DNA of 64,000 nt from Deltaproteobacteria bacterium (lineage in GTDB: Bacteria > Acidobacteriota > Thermoanaerobaculia > Multivoradales > JAHZIX01), in the NCBI GenBank assembly GCA_022601195.1, contig JAHZIX010000029.1, positions 62,001-126,000 on the forward strand, in the 5' to 3' direction. A program made the translations under genes and the position numbers. The notes below the pieces were generated by a model that saw only the letters and a program-made list of their open reading frames with translations, made no database searches and had not been told where the DNA came from. Shown here piece by piece: positions 8,921-18,375 of this stretch; position 1 is the first letter of the stretch; every line of letters begins with the position of its first letter.

Positions 8921-9652
8921 ATGGCTCAGCTCCCGATACATATGGCAAGTGAGTTCTTCGGCGAAGAGGAGCGATGTGTCTACCTCCCTGGCGAGCGATC
9001 TCGGATGAGCTACCGCTATTTGAATACTTGTAGCCCTGAGACTTACCAAACCTTGTTAGAGCGTGGATGGCGGCGCTTTGGTCGGGTCTTTTTTCGCCCA
9101 GCTTGTGCAAGCTGCAGCGAGTGTCGCAGCTTGCGAGTCGACGTGAGAGCCTTTCAGCCCAATCGTTCCATGCAGCGCACGGAGCGGCGAAATAGAGGGC
9201 TAAATATGCTGGTGCGGCGGCCCACCCTTACCGAAGCACACTTAGATCTTTACCAGCGGTACCACCAGGATATGGCTCTGCGGCGGGACTGGGATGTTCG
9301 GGAGGCGGATCCGGAGGATTACTTCACCACCTTTGTGGAAGGGTACGAATCCTATGGCCACGAGTTCTTGCTACTTGACGGTAGAGAGCTGATTGCAGTG
9401 GCCCTGGTCGATCTCTTGCCTCAGGCCCTCTCTGCTGTCTATTGCTTCTACGATCCGGAGCGTCGCTCTCGCGCTCTAGGAGTTTTTGCCGTACTGATGC
9501 AGTTGCAATGGGCGAGACGGCACGGTATTCCGTATGTCTATTTGGGCTACCGAGTGAAAGGCAATGCGAGCATGGCCTACAAGGCCCAATATCGTCGCCA
9601 TCAAATTCTCCAGGGAAGGCCTGTCTTAGACGAGACCCCTGATTGGAGATAG
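8921..9652 (+). CDS. bpt: Aspartate/glutamate leucyltransferase (Bpt)
   Basis: 243 residues. The protein transfers leucine from Leu-tRNA to proteins with N-terminal Asp or Glu, marking them for ClpS/ClpAP degradation by the N-degron pathway. Diagnostic features are YRYLNTCSPETYQTLLERGW, the cysteine-rich FFRPACASCSECRSLRVDV (residues ~58-76), FQPNRSMQRTERRN, and YLGYRVKGNASMAYK near the C-terminus. Length matches the bacterial family. It starts at the ATG at 8921 next to the divergent M19 gene, and is followed 45 bp later by an ABC ATPase gene in the same direction. Confidence 0.95.
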   Translation: MAQLPIHMASEFFGEEERCVYLPGERSRMSYRYLNTCSPETYQTLLERGWRRFGRVFFRPACASCSECRSLRVDVRAFQPNRSMQRTERRNRGLNMLVRRPTLTEAHLDLYQRYHQDMALRRDWDVREADPEDYFTTFVEGYESYGHEFLLLDGRELIAVALVDLLPQALSAVYCFYDPERRSRALGVFAVLMQLQWARRHGIPYVYLGYRVKGNASMAYKAQYRRHQILQGRPVLDETPDWR

Positions 9653-9697
9653 ACCTGGCCCTATTGAACAGGGTCCGAGACAAGCCCCGAGACGAAA

Positions 9698-10444
9698 ATG
9701 ATCCATACAGAAAAACTCCAAAAGCAATTCGGGGACAAAGTCGCCGTGGCAGGGCTCGACCTAGCCGTGGAGGCCGGCGAGTTTTTCTGTTTTCTAGGGC
9801 CCAACGGTGCCGGCAAGACGACTACGATCAAGATGTTGACGGGCCTGCTGCGCCCGACTGCTGGGCGGGCCTTGATCGGTGGATTCGACATCCAGACGCA
9901 GCCACTGCTGGCAAAAGGTCTGACCGGCTACATCCCCGACCACCCCTTTCTCTACGATCGCTTGACGGGCCGCGAGTTCCTAGCCTTCATCGCTGGCCTC
10001 TACCGTCTACCCAAGGCCCGATGGCAGCCTCTCGCGGAAGAGTTGCTCGAGGTCTTTGAATTGTCTGCTGCGGCAGATTCTCTGGTTCACGGCTACAGTC
10101 ACGGAATGCGGCAGAAGCTCTCTTTTGCCTCGACTTTCCTTCATGAACCGAAGTTGGTCGTGGTGGATGAGCCTTGGGTGGGCCTGGATCCCAAGAATAT
10201 CCACCGCGTAAAGCACTTCCTTCGCCAGAGAGTCGACGAAGGTCTGACGGTGTTCATGTCCACCCATAGCCTCAGTCTGGCCGAAGAGCTAGCGGACCGG
10301 GTCGGCATCATTCACCAGGGAGAATTGTTGCATGTGGGAAGGGTGAGCGAAATCAAGGCTCTGGCTCAGGAGGCGGAAGCGCATCGGGAGACGGGGTCCC
10401 TGGAACAGGCCTTCCTGCAATTGACTCGAGACAACGAAGCGTGA
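9698..10444 (+). CDS. ABC transporter ATP-binding protein
   Basis: 248 residues with a complete nucleotide-binding domain: Walker A GPNGAGKTTT (~residues 35-44), a signature-region variant HGYSHGMRQKLSFA in place of LSGGQ, Walker B LVVVDEPWVGLD, and the H-loop MSTHS. It belongs to the ABC-2-type exporter ATPases (CcmA/DrrA-like). Its stop overlaps the GTG start of the permease gene by four bases (GTGA), so the two are translationally coupled and almost certainly form one transporter. Substrate is unknown. The C-terminal tail (ETGSLEQAFLQLTRDN) is the usual dimerisation or regulatory extension of this class. Confidence 0.92.
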   Translation: MIHTEKLQKQFGDKVAVAGLDLAVEAGEFFCFLGPNGAGKTTTIKMLTGLLRPTAGRALIGGFDIQTQPLLAKGLTGYIPDHPFLYDRLTGREFLAFIAGLYRLPKARWQPLAEELLEVFELSAAADSLVHGYSHGMRQKLSFASTFLHEPKLVVVDEPWVGLDPKNIHRVKHFLRQRVDEGLTVFMSTHSLSLAEELADRVGIIHQGELLHVGRVSEIKALAQEAEAHRETGSLEQAFLQLTRDNEA

Positions 10445-12150
10445 ACCCTCTGGGGGCCATTTTTCTGGCCAAGGTCCGCATGGCGAGGCACTCCCTGGCG
10501 GCCTTGCGCAGGGAGTCGAAGCTCAAGGTAGCCTTGGTGAGTCTCTCGACCCTACTGCTTTGGTGGGGAGGCTTTTGGCTATCCCTGGCTGCCTTTGGCT
10601 GGTTGCAACGTTTAGGGACGGGTTTTTTCGCCTCCGGCGAGATCCATCTCGGAAGTTTGATCGCGGCGCGTCTCCTGTCGAGCTTTGCGTTCGCACTATT
10701 CGTACTGCTCCTGTTTTCCAACGTCTTGGTCCATTTCGCGACCCTCTACCGGTCGAGAGAGGTCTACCGCCTCGTCTTGAGTCCCGTGGGTTGGCGCACT
10801 CTCTTTTTGGTCCGTTTTGGAGAAGCTTGGGTATTGAGCTCCTGGGCCTCTGCATTCCTCGGCTCTCCCTTCCTGATGGCTTATGGCTGGACCAGTCAGG
10901 CACCCGTTTCCTTTTACCTTGCATTGGCCCTGGTTGCCATACCCTTTACTTTGCTTCCGGCGGCACTGGGAGCTGCGGTAACTGTGGTTGGAGTTCGACT
11001 CCTCTCCGGTTTGGGTAGGAAGGGTGGTTTCGTGATTGCGGCTGGCTTCATTCTGGCGGTCTGGGCTCTGCTCCGGGCTCGCCTTGCGCCGTTGTTGCCT
11101 GGCTCGGGGGGGAACCTCGAGACCTTGGTACAGGCGATGGGGCAGACCGGTCAGGGGTGGCTGCCGAGTCAGTGGGCAGTAGATGTGGTGGTCGAGAGTG
11201 CCACTGGCTCTCTCACCACGAGTTTCCGAGCTTTCGCGCTCCTCATGGGGGTTGCCCTGGTGGTTCTCCTGGTAGCGATGGAACTGGCTCGGCGGTATTT
11301 CTATGTCGGTTGGTCCATGCTGGCGGGAGCTCCCGGGCGGCCCAAGGGTTCCTCCAGAAGCGGGTTTCTGGGGCGTTTGGAAAGTCTGCTGAGACCGTTG
11401 CCGGAACCCTATCGGTCGATGTCGGCCAAGGATTTGCGGTTGTTCTGGAGAGATCCGGCTCAGTGGTCCCAATTCCTAATCTTCTTCGGTGTCATGGCTG
11501 TTTATGCGGCGAATATGCATAGAACGTCTCCGGCCTACGATCCGCAGTTCTGGCGTAGCCTGCTCACCTTGCTCAATGGCATCGTGTGTATGTTGGTGTT
11601 GGCCACCTTGACGACTCGATTCGTGTTTCCCTTAATCAGCTTGGAGGGACGCCGCGCCTGGATCCTCGGGTTGGCGCCCATAACTTACCGGCAGATTCTG
11701 CGGCAGAAGTTCTGGCTAGGTGTCGTGACCACATCGGTTTTTTCCCTGGGCCTGACCTTGCTTTCCAGCCTGCGATTGGAATTGGGAGCCCGCTCGGTAC
11801 TGGTTTCCCTATTCACCGTTGTCGTGGCGAATTTCGCTCTCAGCGGTCTAGCGGTGGGCCTCGGCGCCCTATTTCCCAATTTCGAGGAGGACAATCCTTC
11901 CCGAATCGTCTCCGGCATGGGGGGGACGCTGAATTTCATCCTCAGCCTGGCCTTTGTGGTCCTGGCCGGCTTTTTTCAAGCGATCATTCTGCAGTGGAGC
12001 TTTGTGGAGTCACGGTTATCCTGGCAGCTGCCGGATTCTTGGGTGCTGGTAGGTGGCCTAGGGGCCATCGCTTTGTTGGGGGCGATCGCCTGCTGGCTTC
12101 CCTTGAAGCTAGGTCGGGAAAATCTCGAGCAGTTGGAGCTAGCTGGCTAG
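10441..12150 (+). CDS. ABC-2-type transporter permease
   Basis: 569 residues with a GTG start overlapping the upstream ATPase stop. Around ten or more hydrophobic segments are visible, for example KVALVSLSTLLLWWGGFWL, LLSSFAFALFVLLLFSNVLV, FILAVWALL, LVVLLVAMELA and ALLGAIACWLPL. A soluble loop at ~280-340 contains a conserved-looking PYRSMSAKDLRLFWRDPAQW segment, seen in the large permeases of this class (putative ABC exporters with a duplicated six-TM unit). It would form the membrane channel for the ATPase encoded just before. Cargo cannot be inferred. The gene converges on the minus-strand gene ending at 12166, leaving 15 bp. Confidence 0.85.
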   Translation: MNPLGAIFLAKVRMARHSLAALRRESKLKVALVSLSTLLLWWGGFWLSLAAFGWLQRLGTGFFASGEIHLGSLIAARLLSSFAFALFVLLLFSNVLVHFATLYRSREVYRLVLSPVGWRTLFLVRFGEAWVLSSWASAFLGSPFLMAYGWTSQAPVSFYLALALVAIPFTLLPAALGAAVTVVGVRLLSGLGRKGGFVIAAGFILAVWALLRARLAPLLPGSGGNLETLVQAMGQTGQGWLPSQWAVDVVVESATGSLTTSFRAFALLMGVALVVLLVAMELARRYFYVGWSMLAGAPGRPKGSSRSGFLGRLESLLRPLPEPYRSMSAKDLRLFWRDPAQWSQFLIFFGVMAVYAANMHRTSPAYDPQFWRSLLTLLNGIVCMLVLATLTTRFVFPLISLEGRRAWILGLAPITYRQILRQKFWLGVVTTSVFSLGLTLLSSLRLELGARSVLVSLFTVVVANFALSGLAVGLGALFPNFEEDNPSRIVSGMGGTLNFILSLAFVVLAGFFQAIILQWSFVESRLSWQLPDSWVLVGGLGAIALLGAIACWLPLKLGRENLEQLELAG

Positions 12151-12165
12151 AAAGCCGAAGACGCC

Positions 12166-13068
12166 CTATTGACGCCGGCGGGCTCCTGGGTTCTTGAGGT
12201 AGCCAAAATTGGCGGGAGCCCTTTGCCTACCGCGAGGCCGCAGTACTAGAGACTGGTTGATGTGGTAACGGTATTGTTGATTGGGCACCTGAATCAAGCC
12301 GGGTTGAAAGGGCCGAAGCGGCTGGTAGGAAGAGGCTCCATAGCCGCTATAGGGGAAGGCACCGGCGCCGTGGAATGACCCAAATTGAGAGAAGCCCTGG
12401 CTGCCGTTACCGAAATAAAAGGGGGAAGACCAAGTCGCCGGCAGTTGCCCTCTGTCACGGAATTCGGCCCGGCGTTCCTCAGCTGCTCTTTCTTCCTGCT
12501 GCTGGAAGCGGGATTCCTCTCGGGCTTCAGCGCGGGCGAGCTGGGCGTTCTTCTCTTCCGCCCGAAGCGTAGCTTCCCGAAGTAGGATCTGGTCTCGAGT
12601 GCTGCCAGACATCCACTCCCCTCGGAAGGAGATCTCTCCCCGGAGAAGGTGAAGTTGTTCTTCCGTCACCCAGGAGCCATTGTGGGGTAGGTGTCCAAGG
12701 GCCTGTCTGGCTCCGGCATGTTGCGGATCGATGGCGATGACTTCTTCCAGCATCCGGCGGCTCAAAGTAAAGCCTTCTTCCTCAGCAGCCAGCAGAGCCA
12801 GTTGAAAGCGGCCTTCCGCATCGTTGTGAGGCAAATTTCGGAGGCGTTCGACCAGCACGTCCCGGAGGGTCGCTGCGGTTTCGATGGATTCGATCTGGTC
12901 GCTCGGAAGCTTCAGGCTGCCCGAGTCCAGATAGACCCGTACCTTGCCATTGCCCAGGTCGCGAGCTTTGCCTTCCAGGCTCTTGCCGTTTTTGAGGAAG
13001 ATGATGTCGGCGCCGCTAGGAGCGGACCAGAGTAGGAATCCGAGGACGAGGCTACAGAGTGGCTTCAT
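12166..13068 (-). CDS. Secreted hypothetical protein with coiled-coil and Gly/Tyr/Gln-rich tail
   Basis: 300 residues from the ATG at 13068 (MKPLCSLVLGFLLWSAPSGA signal peptide); an upstream ATG at 13098 lacks a better ribosome-binding site. After the signal comes IIFLKNGKSLEGKARDLG, a small beta-domain found in exported proteins of several phyla. Next is a TPR-like helical region (residues ~65-130), then a charged, probably coiled-coil stretch rich in Glu, Arg, Ala and Gln (~165-200). The C-terminal third is disordered and rich in Gly, Phe, Tyr, Gln and Pro. I cannot assign a function. It is divergent from the isoaspartyl peptidase operon with about 240 bp between. Confidence 0.6.
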   Translation of the reverse strand: MKPLCSLVLGFLLWSAPSGADIIFLKNGKSLEGKARDLGNGKVRVYLDSGSLKLPSDQIESIETAATLRDVLVERLRNLPHNDAEGRFQLALLAAEEEGFTLSRRMLEEVIAIDPQHAGARQALGHLPHNGSWVTEEQLHLLRGEISFRGEWMSGSTRDQILLREATLRAEEKNAQLARAEAREESRFQQQEERAAEERRAEFRDRGQLPATWSSPFYFGNGSQGFSQFGSFHGAGAFPYSGYGASSYQPLRPFQPGLIQVPNQQYRYHINQSLVLRPRGRQRAPANFGYLKNPGARRRQ

Positions 13069-13308
13069 GATGCGACTTCCGTTCTGCTGAAAGGTCATCC
13101 CTTAGAAGTCTGTCGTAACACTCACTCTGGCAAAAACTCATTCTGGCAGACAAGCGACTTTCACCACAGGCTCTTAGAGATCTGAATCTACCATCCGGTC
13201 CCAATGTACCCGCGCTCCCAATGAGAGTCAACGCTGACCATCATGCCGTTATTCCGTCTCCGGGCCGCTATACTTCGCGCAAAGCTTGCAGACCCTGAGG
13301 TACTTACC

Positions 13309-14418
13309 ATGAAACTCTTCAGCTCCATGAAACGAATCTTCTCTCGGCTCGGCCCTTTTCCCGAGCACCTATTTTCTATTTTGGTTGTAGGCGTTGGCTG
13401 CCTGGTCGCCTGTGAGGCCCCCTCAGGGGGGCCCGCCGAAGAGGCTACCGAGGCTTCCCCAGCGGCACCTCCGGTGGAATGGGCTTTGGCGATCCACGGT
13501 GGCGCGGGAGTCACCCGGGCAGGAGTCGCAGCCGAGACCGAGCCAGCCTATGAAAAGAGTCTTCAAGGGGCTCTGGAAGAAGGGAAGAAGATCTTGCAAG
13601 GGGATGGGACGAGCCTCGATGCGGTCGAGGCAGTAGTGCGTTTGTTAGAGGATGACCCTCTTTTCAACGCGGGCCGCGGCGCCGTCTTCACCAACGCGGG
13701 CACCAACGAGTTGGATGCTGCCGTAATGGATGGCGAAAGCCTTTCCTGTGGTGCTGTTTCTGGGCTGAAGACGGTGAAGAATCCCATTACTCTGGCACGT
13801 CACGTGATGGAACGGTCCCGCCACGTCTTTCTGGTCGGAGATGGGGCCGAGCGATTTGCCGATGAGATGGCGGTGGATCGAGTTCCGGCAGACTATTTTT
13901 TCGTTCAGCGCCGCCATGACCGTTGGCGTCAAGTCCTCGAAGCCGAGGAGGAAAAAACCGCCTCTTCGGCAGCGCCTCCCGCGTTACCGACGGGCCAGGG
14001 CCGCTACGGAACGGTCGGTGCCGTCGCTCTCGATCGCCACGGCAACCTGGCCGCAGCGACCTCCACGGGAGGCATGACGAACAAGCGATTCGGCAGGGTT
14101 GGGGATGTACCCGTGATCGGCGCTGGAACCTACGCAAACAATGCTACCTGTGCTGTTTCTTGCACGGGAATCGGTGAACAATTTATTCGCCACACGGTAG
14201 CCAGCGACGTGTCCGCCCGTATGGAGCACGGTGGAAGGTCTCTTTCGGAGGCTGCTGGCGAGGTGATCGGTGAGGTTCTCAATCCAGGGGATGGAGGTCT
14301 CATCGCGGTCGGCAAGGATGGCTCCATTTCCATCGAATTCAATACCGAGGGGATGTTCCACGGCTCGGCGGACTCCTCGGGGCGTTTCCAAGTGGGGATC
14401 TGGGCCCATGGCGACTGA
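13309..14418 (+). CDS. Isoaspartyl peptidase/L-asparaginase-family lipoprotein
   Basis: 369 residues from the ATG at 13309, preceded by GAGG. The N-terminus has a long hydrophobic segment ending LVAC, a lipobox, followed by a Ser/Pro/Ala/Glu linker, so the enzyme is probably anchored outside the cytoplasm. The catalytic part opens with ALAIHGGAGV and contains GTSLDAVEAVVRLLEDDPLFNAGRG (quoted as two halves: GTSLDAVEAV and DPLFNAGRG). The autoprocessing site is GRYGTVGAVALD, where the Thr becomes the N-terminal nucleophile of the beta subunit, then STGGMTNKRFGRVGDVP and GTGEQF-like FSCTGIGEQF region. This class removes isoaspartyl residues or hydrolyses asparagine-type substrates. It is the first gene of a five-gene operon and overlaps the SDR start by 11 bp. 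Confidence 0.85.
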   Translation: MKLFSSMKRIFSRLGPFPEHLFSILVVGVGCLVACEAPSGGPAEEATEASPAAPPVEWALAIHGGAGVTRAGVAAETEPAYEKSLQGALEEGKKILQGDGTSLDAVEAVVRLLEDDPLFNAGRGAVFTNAGTNELDAAVMDGESLSCGAVSGLKTVKNPITLARHVMERSRHVFLVGDGAERFADEMAVDRVPADYFFVQRRHDRWRQVLEAEEEKTASSAAPPALPTGQGRYGTVGAVALDRHGNLAAATSTGGMTNKRFGRVGDVPVIGAGTYANNATCAVSCTGIGEQFIRHTVASDVSARMEHGGRSLSEAAGEVIGEVLNPGDGGLIAVGKDGSISIEFNTEGMFHGSADSSGRFQVGIWAHGD

Positions 14419-15160
14419 ATTTCACCACGCGTTGGTCATCGGTGCTTCTTCCGGAATTGGTGAAGCTCTGGCTCGCCGTCTCGCTGCCGGGGGAGCCCTA
14501 GTCGCTTTGGTCGCACGCCGGGAAGCCGAGCTGAACCGCATCGCCACCGAAATCAACGAGCTCTGCGGAGAGAAAAGAGCTTTTCCTTTTGTCCATGACG
14601 TTCTCGATCGGGAGGCCGTTCCAGCACTCTTCGAAGAAGTGCCCCGAACCCTTGGGGGACTGGATTTGGTGGTCTATGCCTCCGGTGTCATGCACCCGGT
14701 GGGCTTCGAAGAGTATGACACCGGCAAGGATATCCATGCCCTCGAGGTGAACCTTTTGGGCGCGATGGCGTGGCTCAACCCGGCGGCTCAGAGATTCAAT
14801 CGGCTCGGCGGAGGCACCATCGTGGGTATCGGTTCGGTGGCCGGTGATCGGGGCCGTTCCGGAAATCCTGCCTACAACACCGCCAAAGGTGCCCTCGGTA
14901 TCTATTTGGAGGCCCTGAGAAATCGAATCCACCGGCGCGGTGCTCGGGTGGTCACGATTAAGCCTGGATTCGTCGAAACGCCCATGACCCATGGCATGAA
15001 GGGTCTATTTTGGTTGATCACGGCAGATCGTGCCGCTGAGATCATTCTCCAGAAAGCCCGCCGGGGAACGGGTACGGCCTATGTACCAGCCCGGTGGCGT
15101 CTGGTGAGTTGGGTCATCCGTGCGATTCCCTCTTGGTTGTTTCGGAGGCTCAAAGTTTGA
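14408..15160 (+). CDS. SDR-family NAD(P)-dependent oxidoreductase (possible DprE2-like partner)
   Basis: 250 residues starting at the ATG at 14408, inside the end of the preceding gene. The Rossmann motif is ALVIGASSGIGEALARRLA (residues ~8-26), with a downstream VVYASG, the catalytic Ser in IGSVAGDRG, and the active-site pair in PAYNTAKGAL (Tyr, Lys). C-terminal hydrophobic and basic residues ([16 protein letters not shown]) could associate with membrane. By itself it is a generic classical SDR. The next gene, overlapping by four bases, is a DprE1-like oxidase, and DprE1/DprE2 pairs epimerise polyprenyl-phosphate-ribose in mycobacteria, so a similar two-step sugar epimerisation is plausible here. 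That functional link is inference from gene order. Confidence 0.85.
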   Translation: MATEFHHALVIGASSGIGEALARRLAAGGALVALVARREAELNRIATEINELCGEKRAFPFVHDVLDREAVPALFEEVPRTLGGLDLVVYASGVMHPVGFEEYDTGKDIHALEVNLLGAMAWLNPAAQRFNRLGGGTIVGIGSVAGDRGRSGNPAYNTAKGALGIYLEALRNRIHRRGARVVTIKPGFVETPMTHGMKGLFWLITADRAAEIILQKARRGTGTAYVPARWRLVSWVIRAIPSWLFRRLKV

Positions 15161-16785
15161 CCCCCTCTGTCGTTCCACCTAGCGCCCCTTCAGTCGTTCT
15201 CTCCGCCGAAGGAGACGCCGCTGAACGAGACGCTACCGCAAGAGACTCCACAGCCTCTGGGGTGGAAGATTCTGAGTCTGAGGATAGCCAAGCTGGGGCC
15301 AACACTCCTGCGCAGAAATCCACTCTCACGGTGGCAGGGACCAAGAAGCTCTTCTCTCCCGAGCGCCTGGAGTGGGTGCCGGGCTGGGGACAAGCGGTCG
15401 GCGCCGCAGGCTATGTCTTTCGGCCTTCCACTCTAGAAGCCTTGCAGGGAGTGGTGGATCTGGCGGAAGAAAAAGACGTGCCCTTGACTCTGCGTGGAGC
15501 CGGTTGTAGCTACGGAGACGCTGCATTCGGCCCCGAGGGAGTCGTGGTTGATCTGAGTCGCTTGAAGAGGATCTTGTCCTGGGATCCAGACACTGGGGTG
15601 CTAGAGGCAGAACCCGGGGTGACGATTCGCGATATTTGGCGCTATACCCTTGGGGATGGATGGTGGCCGGCGGTGGTGCCGGGGACCATGTTTCCGACTT
15701 TGGGTGGTTGTCTCGCCATGAACGTCCACGGCAAGAACAATTGGGCTCGTGGAACGGTGGGAGATCACTGTCTCGACCTCGATCTCATGCTCCCTTCTGG
15801 GTCGGTCCAAACTCTGAGTCGGCAGCAGTCTCCCGAGCTTTTTCACGCGGCGATTGGCTCCTTTGGCCAGCTTGGCTTGATGACCCGTATTCGTTGGCAG
15901 TTGAAGAAGGTGAACTCCGGCTTAGTGGAGGTGGAAGCCGTGCCGGCGAAAAACCTCGTGGAGATGCTGACTCTGTTGGACGAAGCGAAGGATCGCTATG
16001 AATACTGCGTGGGCTGGATCGATGCCTTCAAGGGCGGTAGGGGGCTCGGTCGAGGCCAGTTGCATTTTGCCCGCTACCTGCAAGAGGGAGAGGATTCTGA
16101 CCCTCAACAGACTCTACGTCTGGAAGCCCAAGACCTACCGGAGACCTTCCTGGGAATCGTCCCGAAGTCCATTCTTTGGCGATTGATGAAACCGACTTTG
16201 AATCGCCTGGGCATGCGGCTCACCAACGCCGCGAAATACGCTAGCGCAGCAACCTTGGATCGAGGCAGCATCTATCGGCAGAGTCTCGCTGGCTACCAGT
16301 TCCTTCTCGACTATGTGCCAGGGTGGAAGAAGGCGTATCTCCCTGGAGGCCTGATTCAGTTTCAGAGCTTCGTGCCTCGGGAGGCTGCCGAAGGCGTCTT
16401 TCGGGGCCAATTGGAGCTTTGTCGGCTCCGCCGGATGCCTTCGTTTCTAGCTGTACTGAAACGGCATCGAGCGGATCCGTTCCTGTTGACTCATGCGGTC
16501 GATGGGTTTTCCCTGGCTCTCGACTTTCCTGTGACGTCGAGAAATCGCCCTCGCCTGTGGGCCTTGGTGCGGGAGATGGCCGAATTGGCGGTCGCCGCCG
16601 GTGGCCGTTTCTATCCTGCCAAGGATGCTGCAATCCCGTCGGACCTCTATCGGCAGAGTTTCGCCGGTGGGGAATTGGAGCGGTTTGCGGAAATCAAGGA
16701 TCGCCTCGACCCTCACTGCCGCCTCACCTCTGCCCTCACCCAGCGTCTTCTCCCCGATGGATTTTTGGAGAAGGCAACTTCTTGA
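15157..16785 (+). CDS. DprE1-like FAD-binding oxidase
   Basis: 542 residues. I chose the TTG at 15157 because GGAGG sits eight bases upstream and the start overlaps the SDR stop (TTGA). Residues ~1-65 are Ser/Ala/Glu-rich and probably disordered. A VAO-type FAD-binding domain follows: [20 protein letters not shown], then [20 protein letters not shown] and [20 protein letters not shown]. The C-terminal half contains [15 protein letters not shown] [21 protein letters not shown] and [10 protein letters not shown], matching the substrate domain of decaprenylphosphoryl-ribose 2-oxidase as I recall it. At the position of the mycobacterial benzothiazinone-target Cys387 this protein appears to have Ala (LALDF), while the nearby catalytic Lys (AKD) is kept. 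It probably oxidises C2 of a polyprenyl-phosphate-linked sugar. Confidence 0.85.
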   Translation: MTPSVVPPSAPSVVLSAEGDAAERDATARDSTASGVEDSESEDSQAGANTPAQKSTLTVAGTKKLFSPERLEWVPGWGQAVGAAGYVFRPSTLEALQGVVDLAEEKDVPLTLRGAGCSYGDAAFGPEGVVVDLSRLKRILSWDPDTGVLEAEPGVTIRDIWRYTLGDGWWPAVVPGTMFPTLGGCLAMNVHGKNNWARGTVGDHCLDLDLMLPSGSVQTLSRQQSPELFHAAIGSFGQLGLMTRIRWQLKKVNSGLVEVEAVPAKNLVEMLTLLDEAKDRYEYCVGWIDAFKGGRGLGRGQLHFARYLQEGEDSDPQQTLRLEAQDLPETFLGIVPKSILWRLMKPTLNRLGMRLTNAAKYASAATLDRGSIYRQSLAGYQFLLDYVPGWKKAYLPGGLIQFQSFVPREAAEGVFRGQLELCRLRRMPSFLAVLKRHRADPFLLTHAVDGFSLALDFPVTSRNRPRLWALVREMAELAVAAGGRFYPAKDAAIPSDLYRQSFAGGELERFAEIKDRLDPHCRLTSALTQRLLPDGFLEKATS

Positions 16786-16804
16786 TTCGAGAAAGGTGAA
16801 TGCC

Positions 16805-17368
16805 ATGCCGAGAATTACCAAGGTGTATACCCGCAAAGGCGACTCCGGGGAGACGAGTCTCGGCGGCGGACAACGAATACCTAAGGACGCTCTGAGAATC
16901 CAAGCCTACGGCACGGTGGACGAACTCAACTCGACGCTAGGGGTTGCTTTGGCGGAGGGCTTGTGTAAGCGGTTGGCGGCTCCCTTGCGGCGAATTCAAA
17001 ATGAGCTGTTTCACCTGGGCTCTGACCTGTGCATTTTGGAAGAAGACAAGCAGCGCCTGCCGGTTCCCTGTATCGAGAGTCGCCATGTGGATGCCTTGGA
17101 ACAGTTGATGGACGATCTATCCTCTGAGCTCTCGCCGCTGGCGAATTTCATTCTACCGGGGGGGACAAAGGGAGCAGCTCAATTGCATGTAGGGCGCACG
17201 GTCTGTCGCCGGGCGGAAAGAGATCTGGTCGCTTTGGGCCGGGAGGAAACCATCGGCGCCCAGACGGTTCGCTATCTCAATCGTCTTTCGGATGCCCTCT
17301 TCGTGGCCGCCCGCTACGAGAACTTCCGCCAGGGGGTAGAAGATGTCCTTTGGGATAGTCGGGCTTGA
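16805..17368 (+). CDS. Cob(I)alamin adenosyltransferase, PduO/MMAB type
   Basis: 187 residues from the ATG at 16805 (a GTG at 16796 is an in-frame alternative). The protein adenosylates cob(I)alamin to make coenzyme B12. Recognisable parts are the N-terminal [20 protein letters not shown], the [11 protein letters not shown] helix, and the ATP-binding C-terminal motif [18 protein letters not shown] followed by [19 protein letters not shown]. Length and motif order fit the PduO-type family. It sits 19 bp after the DprE1-like gene in the same operon, with no evident functional relation to the sugar genes around it; no B12-dependent enzyme is visible in the window. Confidence 0.93.
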   Translation: MPRITKVYTRKGDSGETSLGGGQRIPKDALRIQAYGTVDELNSTLGVALAEGLCKRLAAPLRRIQNELFHLGSDLCILEEDKQRLPVPCIESRHVDALEQLMDDLSSELSPLANFILPGGTKGAAQLHVGRTVCRRAERDLVALGREETIGAQTVRYLNRLSDALFVAARYENFRQGVEDVLWDSRA

Positions 17369-17404
17369 CCCGGACGAAAGTTGAGGAGTCTGGGTTGAAA
17401 GTTC

Positions 17405-18304
17405 TTGGTCAGCGAAAGCGAGGAGCTTGGAGATGAGCCCGGGAGAGAATCCGGATCCAACCCAGGGCCTCGAGGCAGACGCCATCACGCCGAGTCTTCA
17501 CCAGAGCCCCACTCGGAACCCAATGAGTCTTCATCACCGGCGCAAAGAGAGTCTTCCTTGAAGGACCGCGTCCTCATCGTCATGCCCGCCTATAACGCGG
17601 CCAATACCTTGGAGCGTATCGTCGCGGATATTCCTCCCGATTGTTTTGACGAGATCCTAGTCGTTGACGATGGCAGTACCGATGCCACGGTGGAGATTGC
17701 CCGGCGCCTCCCGGTCAGCCTTGTGTTACACGCGGAAAACAAAGGGTATGGAGGCAATCAGAAGACTTGTTATCGAGAGGCTTTGGAGCGCGGCGCGGAC
17801 CTGGTGGTCATGCTGCATCCAGACTACCAATACGATGCTCGGGTGATTCCTGCAGCCTTGGATATTCTGAGACTGGGAGTTTGCGACGTGCTTTTGGGTA
17901 ACCGAATCCGGACTCGCAAAGAAGCGTTGGCCGGAGGTATGCCGTGGTTCAAATATCTCGCCAATCGAGGGCTAACGCTCATCGAGAACCTTTTGGCGGG
18001 GCAAAACTTGGGAGAGTGGCACAGTGGCTTTCGGGCCTACCGCCGTTCGGTCCTGGAGACTTTGCCCTTGGAAGTCAATGACGACGGATTCGCGTTTGAT
18101 TCCCAACTCTTGGTGCAAAGTGTTCACTTCGGATTCAAGGTCGGTGATGTGCCGATTCCGGTACGCTATTTCGACGAGGCCAGCAGCATCCAGTTCTGGA
18201 CAGCGAGCCGCTACGCGGTGCGTACCCTGTGGACTTTCGTGGTTTGGTTCGCTCACCGCTCCGGGTTGCGCAAGAGCCCCCTGTTTTCCTCTTCGCCCTC
18301 ATGA
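17405..18304 (+). CDS. Family 2 glycosyltransferase
   Basis: 299 residues if the TTG at 17405 is used; the first ~52 residues are low-complexity Ser/Glu/Pro and the recognisable fold begins at [20 protein letters not shown], so a later TTG at 17558 is a real alternative. Catalytic-domain motifs include [13 protein letters not shown] (nucleotide-sugar and metal binding), [17 protein letters not shown] and [10 protein letters not shown] in the usual DXD region. No transmembrane helices follow, unlike many dolichyl-phosphate glucosyltransferases. It probably transfers a sugar to a polyprenyl phosphate or polysaccharide acceptor, and its place at the end of the operon with the SDR and DprE1-like genes suggests a shared lipid-linked sugar pathway. 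Acceptor and donor are unknown. Confidence 0.85.
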   Translation: MVSESEELGDEPGRESGSNPGPRGRRHHAESSPEPHSEPNESSSPAQRESSLKDRVLIVMPAYNAANTLERIVADIPPDCFDEILVVDDGSTDATVEIARRLPVSLVLHAENKGYGGNQKTCYREALERGADLVVMLHPDYQYDARVIPAALDILRLGVCDVLLGNRIRTRKEALAGGMPWFKYLANRGLTLIENLLAGQNLGEWHSGFRAYRRSVLETLPLEVNDDGFAFDSQLLVQSVHFGFKVGDVPIPVRYFDEASSIQFWTASRYAVRTLWTFVVWFAHRSGLRKSPLFSSSPS

Positions 18305-18306
18305 GC

Positions 18307-18340
18307 ATTAAAAACGCCCGCCGGTTGGCGGGCGTTTGAG
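18307..18340. terminator. Strong intrinsic terminator, probably bidirectional
   Basis: An 11-bp perfect stem (18312-18322 with 18327-18337; AAACGCCCGCC / GGCGGGCGTTT) closes on a GGTT loop. A-rich DNA precedes it and TTT ends it, so it can serve both strands. It lies between the convergent GT2 gene ending at 18304 and the channel-like gene ending at 18376. Confidence 0.9.
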
Positions 18341-18375
18341 GTTATCGCTATCGCTGGCTAGAGCCAGTTAGCCCG

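Noticed and set aside
10696..11472. Long open frame (258 codons) antisense to the ABC permease
   Set aside because: Shadow of the permease: low-complexity Gln/Pro/Arg composition, no motif, no start signal.
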